NCBI GenBank assembly: GCA_010093515.1 | Contig: MU001670.1 | Location: 1,198,382-1,262,381, forward strand | Reading direction: 5' to 3' | Length of the DNA stretch: 64,000 bases | Source: Lineolata rhizophorae | Taxonomy: Eukaryota > Ascomycota > Dothideomycetes > Lineolatales > Lineolataceae | Part shown: positions 1-11,232 of the stretch, in pieces | Layout: every line of letters begins with the position of its first letter | Numbering within the stretch: position 1 is the first letter of the stretch | Made by a program: the position numbers and the translations under genes | Notes under the pieces: generated by a model | Told to the model about the DNA's origin: nothing | What the model saw: only the letters and a program-made list of their open reading frames with translations | Databases searched by the model: none

Positions 1-3000
1 ATAAGTCCTACGGACGCACGCCGGATGAAGCGTCTGTCACTACACCAGAGCACGCCCAAAGTCTCGAACCAGCCGCCAACGCCTCAGCCTGAACCGCCTC
101 CAGAGCCACGTTCAGTTATGAATTCCCCCGCACTGATATTCAGGAAGAGCGTAACGCCCGGCTCGAATAGTGCCACACCTGAACCTGCAAAGAAGCCGCA
201 CAACCACGGCCTCTCATCGCTTTCCTCAAACTCGAGTTTCACGTCGCTGCGCAATTCGAACGGAACAGCGCCTCATCGAGTGAGCCAGAACCTTTCTACG
301 TCACGCCTGCCGACACCGAAGCCGCGAAATGTGCATAGCTCTGCGGGTGTGTCTGAGGAGGAAGTCCCTCCAGTTCCGGCAATTCCTAAGGCGTATGAGT
401 CTCCCAAGGATCAGGTTGATAATCCGGGCTTCCCTGCTAGCCGGAAAGGAAGTGCTCAAGCTAGCGACGAGGATTGGGCAAAGTCGGCGCTCGACGCTAG
501 TACTCCATGCGGACAGTCTGTTCTTGAGGGATCTAATAATTTCGTGCTACCGAACGAGACGCGAAAGTCGAAAGGCAACGGACGGCACAAGCGCGGCCTC
601 ACTGTCGGGGCGGGATCTTCGGAAGTGGAACCTGCTCCCACAGTCCAACATATCAACAAGAAGAACCTACAGCCTCTCAGGCTACCTCCGCTAAATTTGC
701 TGCCACTGAGTACTCCTACGCAGGAACGGATCGCATCATTGCCCGCGCCTTCGATGGAAGTGGACGACCGAACTACTACACCACCTCCCTCGCGGCCGGT
801 GGCGAAAACTCCAAGCACGCCGATGACGGCCTCCAAGGCATCTTTCTTCACCCGAAATCGGCACGAGAGCGAAGACGTGAGTGCTTTTGCGCGTTTGCGC
901 AGTAGCAGCTCGCACTTCAACCTACGTACCGACTCGACCAATTACATGGCGCCAAATGCTCCTGTAGCGATCCCGGCGAGTGCGAACAGCAACCGACACA
1001 TCACGACTCCGTTCGCGTCTTCTTCTCTACCAAAGACGAGCGGTGATTATTCAAACCTGCGGTCCAGGCCTAGTGGAGAGTTCATACGTTCGAGGCCTAG
1101 CGGGGAGTACAAACGCGATGTTGACGCGGAGCGCGGAACTTCCAGGTTGACAGGCCCTCGCCCGCAGAAACATGCGTCGAAAGAAACCAATTCTTCCACG
1201 ACCACGGCAACGACGGCGTCCGAGTCGGAGCGGCCGCAAAGCCCATCTAGTACTTCCATTCGCAGGAAGCTCAGCCTCAGCTGGCGCCGTGGCTCTACGA
1301 AGACTGCTTCGCAGGCCCAGCAGAACGGCCAAGCGACGGACGAGCAGCAACAGGCTCCGGAACCTCCGAAACACACTGACATGCCGCCGCCGAAGCTTCC
1401 TGCATCAGCCACGTGGAATGGGTCCCTGGGCAAGAGTCCCAGCCCGACGACGAAGTCGCGGCCGTCGCTTGACGCAAGACGGAGGAAGCCATCGATGACG
1501 GGCCTAGCGAGTGACACGGAGGGCGAGGCCCAGTCCCAAGGGCGCGGGCCTTCGCGGACGACCAATTCACTTCTTTCTCGCTTAGGACAGCATGAACGCC
1601 AAACTGGCAACGCGCGGTCAGCGTCCGGTTCGGCTGCGCCAGATCGGATTGCAGCCCAAAAGTCAGCCGCCACAGAACGTGACCTGGCGTACGAGAAAGA
1701 GATGAAGGACATTCGGTCCGCTGATGCGGAGATGAAGACACTATGTTCAACAAAGCGAAATTTGGAGCGCGAAGCAAAGGAACTTGACTTGCTGCGGTCT
1801 CGAGCGCGGCCGAATAGCGGCGTCACGCCTGCGCAAGCTATCGCGCGCGCTAACCTCAACATGTTCGAACGCGGTGAAATTGTTGATTATGAAGAAGCTG
1901 GTGTGTTCTTCTGCGGCACAAAGGATGCAAAGAAGGTCAACGGCGATATGAAGGAAGGGGCCTACAACTTCGGGTATGACGATGAACGAGGCGACTACAA
2001 TATCGTGATGGGTGACCACCTCGCCTATCGGTATGAAGTGGTGTCTATTCTAGGTAAGGGCAGCTTCGGACAGGTGGTCAAGTGCATCGATCACAAGCTA
2101 GGCAAACTTGTGGCGATCAAGATCATTCGGAACAAGAAGCGTTTCCATCATCAAGCTTTGATCGAAGTCAACATTCTCCAGAAGATCCGCGACTGGGATC
2201 CGCGAAACCAGCACTCAATGATCCGCTTCACGCAGAGCTTCTATTTCCGACAGCACCTGTGCATATCCACTGAGCTTCTGGGTATGAACTTGTACGAGTT
2301 CATTAAGGTGCACGAATTCCGCGGCTTCTCCTTGGATCTCATTCGCCGTTTCGCCAAGCAGATCCTTTCGTCTCTGGTCCTTCTGAAGAGCAAGAATGTC
2401 ATCCACTGCGATTTGAAGCCGGAAAACATACTTATTTGCCACCCTCATTCGTCCGAAATCAAGGTCATCGATTTTGGGTCGAGCTGCTTCGTCAACGAAA
2501 AGGTGTACACTTACATCCAGTCTCGTTTCTATCGGTCTCCTGAAGTAATTATGGGCATTGAATACGGCCTGCCCATTGACATTTGGAGCTTTGGCTGCAT
2601 CTTGGCCGAATTGTTCACAGGTTACCCGATCTTCCCGGGTGAGAACGAGCAGGAGCAGCTTGCGTGCATAATGGAGATCTTCGGCCCGCCAAGCCGCGAC
2701 CTTGTTGAGACAGCGGACCGCAAGAAGCTCTTCTTCGACTCCAACGGAAAGCCTCGGGTTACTGTCTCGCCTAAAGGCCGCCGTCGTCGGCCAAGCTCGA
2801 AGACACTTAATCAAGCTCTCAAGTGTGATGACCCGGCCTTCCTCGATTTTCTTTCGCGCTGCTTGCGCTGGGATCCAGCGATCCGGCTCAAGCCGGATGA
2901 AGCTCTTCAGCACGACTTTATCACCGGCAAACGCACGCCTGGTGGCTTGTCCAACAGCTCGACTGCAAACGCGGTGCCGCGGCCGCGTGCGCCAACCGCT

Positions 3001-3489
3001 TCTTCCGCCGCCAAGCGTGTCGCTACGAACTCTTCTACCGTTGGTCACAGCCAGACCTCCTCCACGGCGCAGACGCCCCAGCGAGGGACCACCGCACGCC
3101 CGTTGCCCGAGCCGCCCAGCACCGCAATCAAATCGAGCGCCTCTCCCATCAAGCCATCTGGAGGCAGCAACGTTACGGGTGGGCCTCGCAGGCACTCGAC
3201 GGTCAATGGTCTACCAACAACCAACGCCTCAGGCGTCAAGCGCACGTCGAACGGCCTAGCGGCGACTAGTGCAGCCGCGAGTACTGGGAGTGCGTTGCCG
3301 CGGGTGGCGCAGAGGAGTGTGAGCAATCGGTCAGATCATTTGGGGGCATCGGCCGCGATGACTTCGTCGGCGGCCGCAGCAGCAGCTTTGGTGAGTTTTA
3401 TGAGTATCTACTTATTTCAATCCTGCATGTGGCATGGAACGGATCTATTCTAACGAGCAATCTTGGTGTAGAAGAACAGTAGGCAGTGA
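1..3489 (+). CDS. pom1: Pom1-like DYRK-family protein kinase, 5' partial
   Basis: Exons 1(25)-3390 and 3472-3489. The frame is open back to base 1, so the first ATG in view (25) may be internal and the gene may begin outside the window. From that ATG the protein is 1127 aa. Residues 1-650 are a low-complexity Ser/Pro/Thr/Arg-rich tail. A DYRK-homology box (DDERGDY) precedes the kinase domain, about 670-968: glycine loop GKGSFGQVV, VAIK Lys699, HCDLKPEN with Asp796, DFG Asp816 and the DYRK activation-loop YTY (Tyr828/Tyr830) followed by QSRFYRSPE. The C-terminus is Ala/Ser-rich. The last intron (GTGAGT, CTAAC branch, TAG) leads to an 18-base final exon encoding KNSRQ and stop; without splicing the ORF would end at 3453. 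In fission yeast Pom1 is a cortical polarity and cell-size kinase; the same role here is inference. Family assignment is firm. Confidence 0.93.
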
Positions 3490-5781
3490 CGAGCGAAAGC
3501 ATGATAGATGACCCGTAGAAACACCGCGAAGCACATCACGAGCCAAATCGCTTTTTGGTGTACCTGGAACTAGACCGATTTGCGAAGAAGAGGCTGGCAC
3601 CGTTATGGATAGAGTCGCATGTCCTGTTGGGTCGGTCTCACTGGCCTGATTCTTGCACGTTCCCCACTTTTGCAGGGGCCCGACCAGACCCGTGTGACAC
3701 GCGTTTTGCTATGTTCTGGCGTTTTCGGATATCCCCTTGTATGGTCTTTTGTAGTACTTTTACCTTACAGAAACCACTACGTGCATGTACTTTTCTTCTC
3801 TTTTCTTCTTAATGGTAGGCAGGCCTGCCTGCCACTGAAAGAAGCGCTTAAGACATGATTTCTTTGATCTGCATCACTGTTGGAGGTGTTGTCCTTTTTT
3901 GTTTTCTTGCGTTTGCTTCGCGTTTCTGTGACTAGTATGGAATGAATTAAGGGATGAGAAATTTCGGATGAAGGCCGCCTTCTACCAGGAAGATGGTTGA
4001 TTGAAAGACTTGGAGGTTTTGCTGGCGTGGTGGTAGTGGAACTTTTGGCCTTGTTCCTCGTTCGCTCTGGACTCTCAGGTAGCTGGACGGGTTCCTGGTC
4101 AATGTTTGTACGACGTGGAGAGAGATGGGACGTGTCGACGGTATTTGAGTTCGATGGGCGCCGAGAAGGACCCGTTGGGTGAGCATCTTCCTAGCTCGTG
4201 TTCTCAAACTGTATTGTCTGCTTCGTGCTTTTTTGCTTGTCATGCTCCTCTTGTTACGCCTTTTGGACTTTAGTACTTGGGACTCCTGTTCTGAGGACAA
4301 GCGGTTTAGTTGGAGTCAAAGTTGAGCAGCTGTTCCTCGTATGATTGTGCGCTTTTCGCGTGAATGAGGAGGTGAGAGGATGAGTGGTCAGTGGTGCAAT
4401 GCAAGGCCAAGAAAAGAGAGCTGTGCCTCTAACGACGCTGAGAATAGAAGATATCCACCACGTGTTTTTGCCCGGCTGCAGCACGGCATCGGTTTTTCGT
4501 TTGTTCCTATTCCCCATGCACGCGTGGGTTGTTTCTTCGTTGCGCATGGCTCGACATTTTGATAGTTTAGGCATTGTTCGTATTATCCATTAATAATTGG
4601 AGAAAGTTCAAATGGTATTCAGCATAGGACAGCACTTCCACGCATTAAGTTAAGCAAGCCATGCCTGCTCTCATTTTGAAAAAGAACCAGCCCATTTACT
4701 AAGATGGGCTACGGAATACAGATCGAAAGTTCACACGAACTTTCTATCTTTATCTAGCAACAAAGTAGTTGTAATATCGCGCACAAGTGTAATCTTCTTT
4801 AACGTGCTGCAGTGTCAAGAAAATTTCGTCGGTATAACATGAATTCAAAGAACAGCTTTAGATTTGGAATAGTAATAGCACACAAAAGCAAACGGCTCTA
4901 TGAAGATTTAGATATGATCGAAAGGCACAACCATTCACAGCTATAACCGACGATATACTACACTAGAGGTCGTCAATTAACCGGGGTCGCTATCAAACAA
5001 ACGCTAGCAGCGACTTTAAGATCCTCTTATGTGGCAATTTAGCATTATGCAATTAATAGCACCTCAGTATATAGTGCCGGATAAATTGCAATATTTTACC
5101 ATGAGCTTTCCAAAATAAAATAAAATAACCACACTACTTTTAAACTAGCATATACTGCAAAAAAAAAAAAAGTTTTTATAATGCTAGAATCAATGCAGAT
5201 AGATGCAGAAATCACAAGAAAGTTAGAAGTCTCAAGTATAAAAATTCGATAACGTCATTTAGAGGTGTTCGTCCTCTTTGAAACTGCGGAGCACTCAATA
5301 GTATCATTTAAAGACTGAGTATATCAGGACCTTCATACACTTTTCAGATATGATGGGCTTCTTTAACTGAAGAAACCATCATATGATACAGTTATTGGTT
5401 GTAGTAACCATGCGAATCAAGAAACGAAGTTAGAAGTGTCAAATCGTATTACACACGCCACCTAATCTCGAACCACCCCATTCTACTCGCAAGCCAGCAT
5501 GAACAATGACATCACATAAGTATTCCAAGTTCACACAATTATAACGCAATCATCGCAGGTCTTTTGATTATTCAAAGCAAATGAAAGCGCCACCCCATCC
5601 AACCATGCTCCGAATGTCTATCTAATGCTTATTCGCTAGCTCCATGGTGGTCCCGGGGGTATCTCAGTTGTGGGCCGTACGCCCAACATGCATCAAAGAG
5701 AAGGAAAAGGGTAAGAGGAAAGAGAAAAGGCTTTTCTATCTCAAGCGCCACACAGGACGCTTTTCACCTCCCCAATTCACC
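3490..5781. other. Intergenic, AT-rich in its right half
   Basis: This lies between convergent genes (kinase on +, unrecognised gene on -). From about 4570 to 5640 it is clearly AT-richer than its surroundings, with A-runs (for example near 5160) and many TA steps, and no long ORF. That would fit old repeat-induced mutation of a degraded repeat, but no repeat family is recognisable. It contains the foldback at 5348-5384. Confidence 0.6.
5348..5384. repeat. Foldback (inverted repeat) in AT-rich spacer
   Basis: A perfect 9-base arm ATATGATGG (5348-5356) is matched by CCATCATAT (5376-5384). An inner TTCTT/AAGAA pairing extends the stem toward a short loop. It is not placed like a transcription terminator and has no T-run. 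It could be a remnant of a small foldback element or chance in AT-rich DNA. Confidence 0.5.
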
Positions 5782-7224
5782 TCACGCCTCAACCTCCTCA
5801 CCACCCTCCATGAAGCTGCGGAGGTCCCTAACCTCCTTGACCCAGATGTAGCGGGTGGTGAGCTCCATGATCTCGAAAAAGAGCTCCTCTGGGTCCACCA
5901 GCGCCTTGACTACTAGGTTGCGCACGAATAGCACCAGCAGGCGCACGGCGCGGACAAACACCTCCCGGCCGTACATGCGGATCTCGTCCTCCAGGAGGTG
6001 CAGGCAGTGCTGCACGAACTCGCGAGCAAGTTCAACTGGCGTGATGTTGACGCCCTTCGGACACTCAGCGCGCAAAGCATCACCATCCGCGAGGAGCGCG
6101 TTAATGCGCTCAAGCGAAGGCAGCTCCAGCGGCAACTTCGCCAACTTGCGCAGGGCCTCGCGGCGCTTCTCGGCCGCCCTCTCGACCGCCCTCTCGGCCT
6201 TGTAGTGGGCACGTGCAAATTCCGGGTCAATCTCGTGGCTCCAACACATGGGCCACGGTCCCAGCGCCTTGAGCGTTTCGTGGGGATCTTGGTCGCCGTC
6301 CCAGGACTCGTCCGTGAGTTGTGACCTCGAGGAATTAGGGGGGGTGAGAAGCTCCGAAGTTGCGGAAACATCCTTGTGCATTTCTTCTGGCACCGGGCTC
6401 GTAGAAGACGCCTTTGGCGCCGACGTGCGATCATAAATGCCTTCGTCCTCGAGGATGGCAACGAACGGAGCCACATTGAAGGACTCGTAGTCATAGGACA
6501 TGCACTTGGACCACTCATCGAGCACCATGTTGGGGCTCTTCCAATAAAGAACCTGCACGGAACATTAGCACTAATTGCCCGTATATTCTGTGCTGAATGT
6601 CGTCAAGAAGCACTAACCTCGATCTTTCCGAGGAGGATGCTCTTGATGACCGAGCAACGCGCTTCAATGGCGAAGATAATCTTCTCTTCGTTGTAGTCGA
6701 CGCCGCTGGAGTATACATGGCCCTTGCCCTTGCGGTCAAGTTGGGCGCGGCGATTTTCGAGGCGCGGCAAAGCCTCAACCCAGTGGGACAAGAACGGATT
6801 GACGCGAAGCGGCGTTTCAGCATTGAGGAAACCGAGGGTAAATTCCGCATGCACGCCCATGGAAGCATAATTGGCGTGGTAGGTATCTCCGTCTGCCAAT
6901 GCAGTTGCTGCAGTCAGCAAAAGCTCTTTTAGCGGAGTCCAAAAGCGAAGCGCGAAGAGTGGTATGAAGAGGAAGTGCAGGGACGGCGAGGAGATCTGAC
7001 TTACCCAGCCTCTCGAGAGTATCCAAGAGCATCTTCAAACGGAGAGAGTCCATAAACTTCATTCCTCCGATGATCGGCGAATCCGGCTTGGACTCCAGCT
7101 TGCGCATGACCATGAACTCTTTGGCGACGTAGGCAAGCGGCAAGTCGCCGTCGCCGAGGAGCTGCATCGCCTCGTTCGGCAGAGTCATGGCAGTGGGCGA
7201 CGAAAAGTCCATGGCGGCGGACAT
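5782..7224 (-). CDS. Unrecognised 426-aa protein, three exons
   Basis: Exons 7224-7005, 6907-6618 and 6552-5782 on the minus strand; all junctions keep frame (GTAAGT and GTTAGT donors, CAG acceptors). I start at ATG 7224 (MSAAMDF); a nearby second ATG gives MDF. The middle part has an alternating hydrophobic/charged pattern. After a Ser/Thr/Pro-rich linker there is a charged helical segment rich in Arg/Glu/Ala (AERAVERAAEKRREAL) and a helical C-terminus ending in acidic residues. No signal peptide, transmembrane segment or catalytic motif is visible. I do not recognise the family. Intron 1 has two in-frame acceptors 15 bases apart (exon 2 starting at 6907 or 6892), which would add or drop five residues. 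Unbroken phase over three exons supports a real gene. Confidence 0.75.
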
Positions 7225-8645
7225 GAGGACGGCGTCCTTTTCGGAATGCACGACGATGTCGAAAAGAGAGGATGAGGTGGTGTGCAGGGAAGAGATGCTC
7301 GTAGGATGGAGGAGGGTTGGAGAAGCAAGAGTCGAATCGGCCCACGAAGTTTTCGCTTTTGTGCGTAGAAAGCGCGCACGTAGCCGAAGTTGCTTCCCTC
7401 TCTGAGCAGGAGCTGCCGGCTGCCTGCTGCGACTTCCCTCTGTGGAGGGTTCGTGGCAGGCACGCCTCGGGGGCACTTACAACCCGAGCGCGGAAGGCGC
7501 GGCGGGGGCAGAGGAGGGAAGGAACGACGTGTCCGGCGGGCCAAGTGAGGAAAGCGCGGCGGGGCGCGTCATGAGGGGTTGACGGCCGCCTTGATGCGAG
7601 CCATCGGCGCACTCCCACACACCCGTCAGGCTGAACGTCGTGGTAGTGAAGCTTTTCGCGGCTGCGGCCGCTCGCTGACCGTTGGTGCTGAGGTCGGGTG
7701 GCGTTGTGGTTGGGATCGGCGCCAAGACTAAGGTGTCGCGACGAGCCGTGCGTACCTAGGCACGCACGGGCGTGTGCCTCTTTGTCATTCGCATGTGCGC
7801 AGAATAAGTTTGCTTCCTTGTCCAACGATGGCTTTGTTCTGGTAGCTACGAAATCATGTGCTATATTTTAGCATATATAAATAGAGCTATGCCTACTGGA
7901 GTCGAGAGAACTCGGATGCCCGGCATACGGCTAGCGCACTGCAGTACCTATGTAGGTACACACCGAAAGCCAGCATGAGTAATACCCTTGTTGCCGCTCC
8001 AACCCGAGATCGTCACGGTTGTTGACCACCAAGGCAGAGACACTCTTGCCTTGTTAGATTTCACAATTTCGAGCGAGATTAGTTCTGCGCAAATAAGCTG
8101 ACAATGGCGTACCGACATTCGCATAAAATTCTGGTCTAACTGGACGCTTGGTTACGACGGAAAGAGCCTCGTAAAAGGCGCCTTGCGCAATTCAACGTGC
8201 GCCGGATGCGCCGGATGTGCAGGGCGCCGCCGCTTGCTGACAACACAGGGAAGAACAGCGAAAAGTAGAGGAACTGCCGCCTGCGGTAACGCGGCGGGTG
8301 TTTCATTATTATCTACAAGCCGAGCCAATCCCACACGCTGATCGTAAAACAAAAGGGACGGGACAAGAGAAAAAAGGTCGAAAGGGAGAGGATGAAAACA
8401 TTAAGGGTTCCCCAAATGCAGCAATGCCAGTGGTGATTGCATCGTAAACAAAAACGGTGACGCCTGGATGTGCGGCGAGCTGGAACTGCGGGAAGCCACG
8501 GCCTGGCGCGGTTGAGGGAATAATAGGTCTGGTGGCTGTCGGCAAAAAAAAGAGGTTGGGGGTATATCGAGCACCAGTCCCTGCTGCCGCGTCATCGCTT
8601 CAACCCCCGCACGGGCCCTCGCCAACTTCGAAACGCGGGAGCTCT
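7225..8645. other. Intergenic / upstream region of the 7224 gene
   Basis: GC-rich up to about 7840 and AT-richer after. A TATA-like run TATATAAATAG lies near 7874 on the + strand, where no + strand gene follows, so its relevance is unclear. Minus-strand ORFs here are short and lack motifs. The right end includes the 3' flank of the PMP3 gene. Confidence 0.5.
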
Positions 8646-9050
8646 CTAAAATTTAAAGATGATGTACCTGAAATCGCACAGTTAACCTCGTGTTTGGTTT
8701 GACGAGACATGGTGCCGCATGGACAGAGGGGAAAGAACGTACAGTGCGTGGATGATACCCGGAATGTAACCCAGGATGGTCAACAGGATGTTGATGCAAA
8801 GGTCGGCATTGCAGCCGCGCTCGAGGAAGACACCAAGAGGCGGCAGGACGACGGCAAAGATGATCTTGCAGATGTCGCTGTGCGAGAAACCAGCGTTAGC
8901 AGGGTCCCACTCTCGGAGGTCGCAACGGTGCGCCGGGTACAAGGCTTCTCGGGCGAAGGACCCGCCCGTCGCTGCATGTACCAGCGGGCCGCCGCGACGC
9001 GGGGAAGCGTCTGGCTCGCAACAGGAGACTTACCTCGCGGTGAAAGGCAT
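8646..9050 (-). CDS. pmp3: Plasma membrane proteolipid Pmp3 family
   Basis: Exons 9050-9034 (17 bases), 8877-8743 and 8667-8646; joined length 174 bases, 57 aa, the usual length of the family. The protein has two hydrophobic segments: SDICKIIFAVVLPPLGVFLE with the family PPLGVFLE motif, then INILLTILGYIPGIIHAL with the GYIPGIIHA motif, ending in IIFKF. Exon 1 gives MPFTA plus two bases; branch CTAAC and acceptor CACAG precede exon 2. The last exon needs the GTACGT donor at 8742; reading through it gives an unrelated tail. Pmp3 proteins are small plasma-membrane proteins that affect membrane potential and cation (Na+/K+) tolerance in yeast. The family is unmistakable; the exact physiological role here is inferred. 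Confidence 0.95.
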
Positions 9051-11232
9051 GATGGCGGGTGTGTGTGTGCGAGGCTTGACGGGAAAGCCGAAGAGTCGTG
9101 TCGGAGCTTGTGGTAAAACGTCTGCTGGGAACGGTTTCTTTGTTTCGGTTGGTGTGCTGTCGTTGTGCCAGCTTGTCCGGGAGCAGGCGGGCGGGCCTTA
9201 TAAAGACTTTGGTTCGCAAGCACCCCGGGGCAGCAAGAGGCAAGCATTGGGGCCGGGGACATGAGCTGACCTGTAGCATACGTCATGTGGTCGCGGCGCT
9301 GCTTTCCGCCGCGGTCCACATCATCCCTGCCCCGGCCGGCGCCACCGCGCCCCCCGCCAGGGCAGCTGGCGCCCGCTGCGCCTCCGATTGGCCCCGCCAA
9401 TCACCGGCCCTGATCTCCCTCGTCGAGTCGTCGCTTGGTCAGTGTCGGGTCCCCGGATGCGCTCTGCTTTGACGGCCGGTGACGCCTCTTTCGTTCCTCC
9501 CCCAGTTTCCCTGTTGTTTGCGGGCGCCTGCTCTCAAGCCTTGCCGCAACGGCGAGGGCTTCCCGTCCACTTGGTAGTTGGCGCCGCAGCTCAGGGCGGA
9601 GCCGTCCTGCCAAGTTCCTGATACGCCGAGCTTGCTGCCGTGCTTGATGCAAGCCGGGTCACTACCTACCGTGGTTCCGAGATGCCCGCCCGGGGTTCGT
9701 GAAAGTGCCTATTGAACCGACAGCCTCCACGTCCCCTTCCGGGCGCGCGAGCAACAATGGAGTTCCCCATACATGAAAGCTAGCCGCTATGTAATCTTCG
9801 CATCACCAATGCCCGTCCGTCACGGAACGCGCCGCAAGATCTTTGATCTCCTTACTAAAAATTGCAGCCTCTTTCGGCGGGGTGCACGAGGACAGGCGCC
9901 ACAGGGCTCCACATCACCTTCCGGCCAAGGCCACCAATAGCCGGGGCCCATCCATCACATCCGATACGTCAGCGGCATCGTCCCGAGCTTCGTCGGTCGA
10001 TCCAACATTGGCACCGCCTCACCGCCACACTTTACACGCGGCCCTTCCCTGCCAACGACGACGCGTTGTGGCGGTGCAAGCGGAGGTACCTTTCGCCTCC
10101 GCTTCAGCCCTACTGGATTCCGGAGCTCAGGCACAAGCAAACAACGTGTAGACGTTCCGATTCTTTCTCGGTCGGTGGTTCACGCGCCCTGCAATCTTTT
10201 TCTTCTTTCCCATGCCCGTTACGGTGCGACCAAGATTTTACTAGGGATAAAGGTATAACTGTGGCGCAGGAGTCCACGAATCCTTCGGCGTTCCCTGCGT
10301 TCGGTTGAAGTTGCGAGGATCGCTGCGGCCGATGCTTCGGTAATCACCGAGCTGTGGGCTCTCGCACGGTTAACACTACGCTACTCGAGATTGATCTTAA
10401 GGTTGCCCCCTAACTGACAAAACACGCTACGCACGATAGCCCTATTTTTCGACCTCGGCAAGGCGGTTGGTGAGGTACATACCAAACCTGAGTGCCATAG
10501 ATATCAAACTAGCTTGTACCATATTTGAGGCGAAGGCGGAGTCATTGTGCTTAAGCCCATTTGGCTATCGGATGAGTTCCTAAGGCCTTATAAACTATAT
10601 CGGACGCTTAAATGTACTACATCGTATAGTTAAGGTTTGAGGCTAGTATATTTACTTCTAGTACTCGTGGTTTCGAAAGATGCAATGTGCCAAACCGAAG
10701 AATATGAAGGGAACAGAGTTACTCTCACCGCGGGCATTGACATCACTAATAGAATATCCGATAGTCTACCAACAAATTGAGAAACACATGCAATCAATTC
10801 TTTTGTGGCCCAGAACGAGTCTGGATATGCCCTGTCGAGGCCAAGTAGAGGCTAAAGATATCATTAGGGCCAGCTATACGAGGCCCACAAACCATGCACA
10901 AGAAACAGAGAGCGCGAACCGCCATCTAAGCGTTCGTCATCCTTCGCTGATCACAGCTCCTCATAAAAGACAAAACTGTGCAAACCGAATCCAGCACAAG
11001 GAATGAGTCGAGTCTCGAAACTGGCAACGAAGCCGAATAGGCAACAAGACCAACAATCACCTCTCCACCACCAGCGACAGTAGCTTACCTAAACCATGCC
11101 GCCGCCCCTCAGGAATTCCCACCTAAGTCCCGACTACTGATCCCGTCCGCCGAACAATGTATCCATTCATTCAAAAAATAAAAAGAAAAAAAAAAAGCTG
11201 ACCTAAGCTCCCATATCTTCCCTTCACCCACC
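9051..11232. other. Intergenic
   Basis: The left half is GC-rich and is the upstream region of pmp3. From about 10360 to 11000 it is AT-richer with short unrelated ORFs. A 108-aa ORF at 10680-11006 has no recognisable features and I do not call it. No RNA gene or repeat is seen. Confidence 0.5.

Noticed and set aside
2215-3195. 326-codon minus ORF within the kinase gene
   Set aside because: Antisense to conserved kinase motifs; no features of its own.
7858-7895. TATATAAATAG as promoter of a + strand gene
   Set aside because: No + strand gene follows; kept only as a note in the intergenic entry.
10680-11006. 108-codon + ORF starting with ATG
   Set aside because: No hydrophobic core, domain or splice context; composition typical of random AT-rich DNA.
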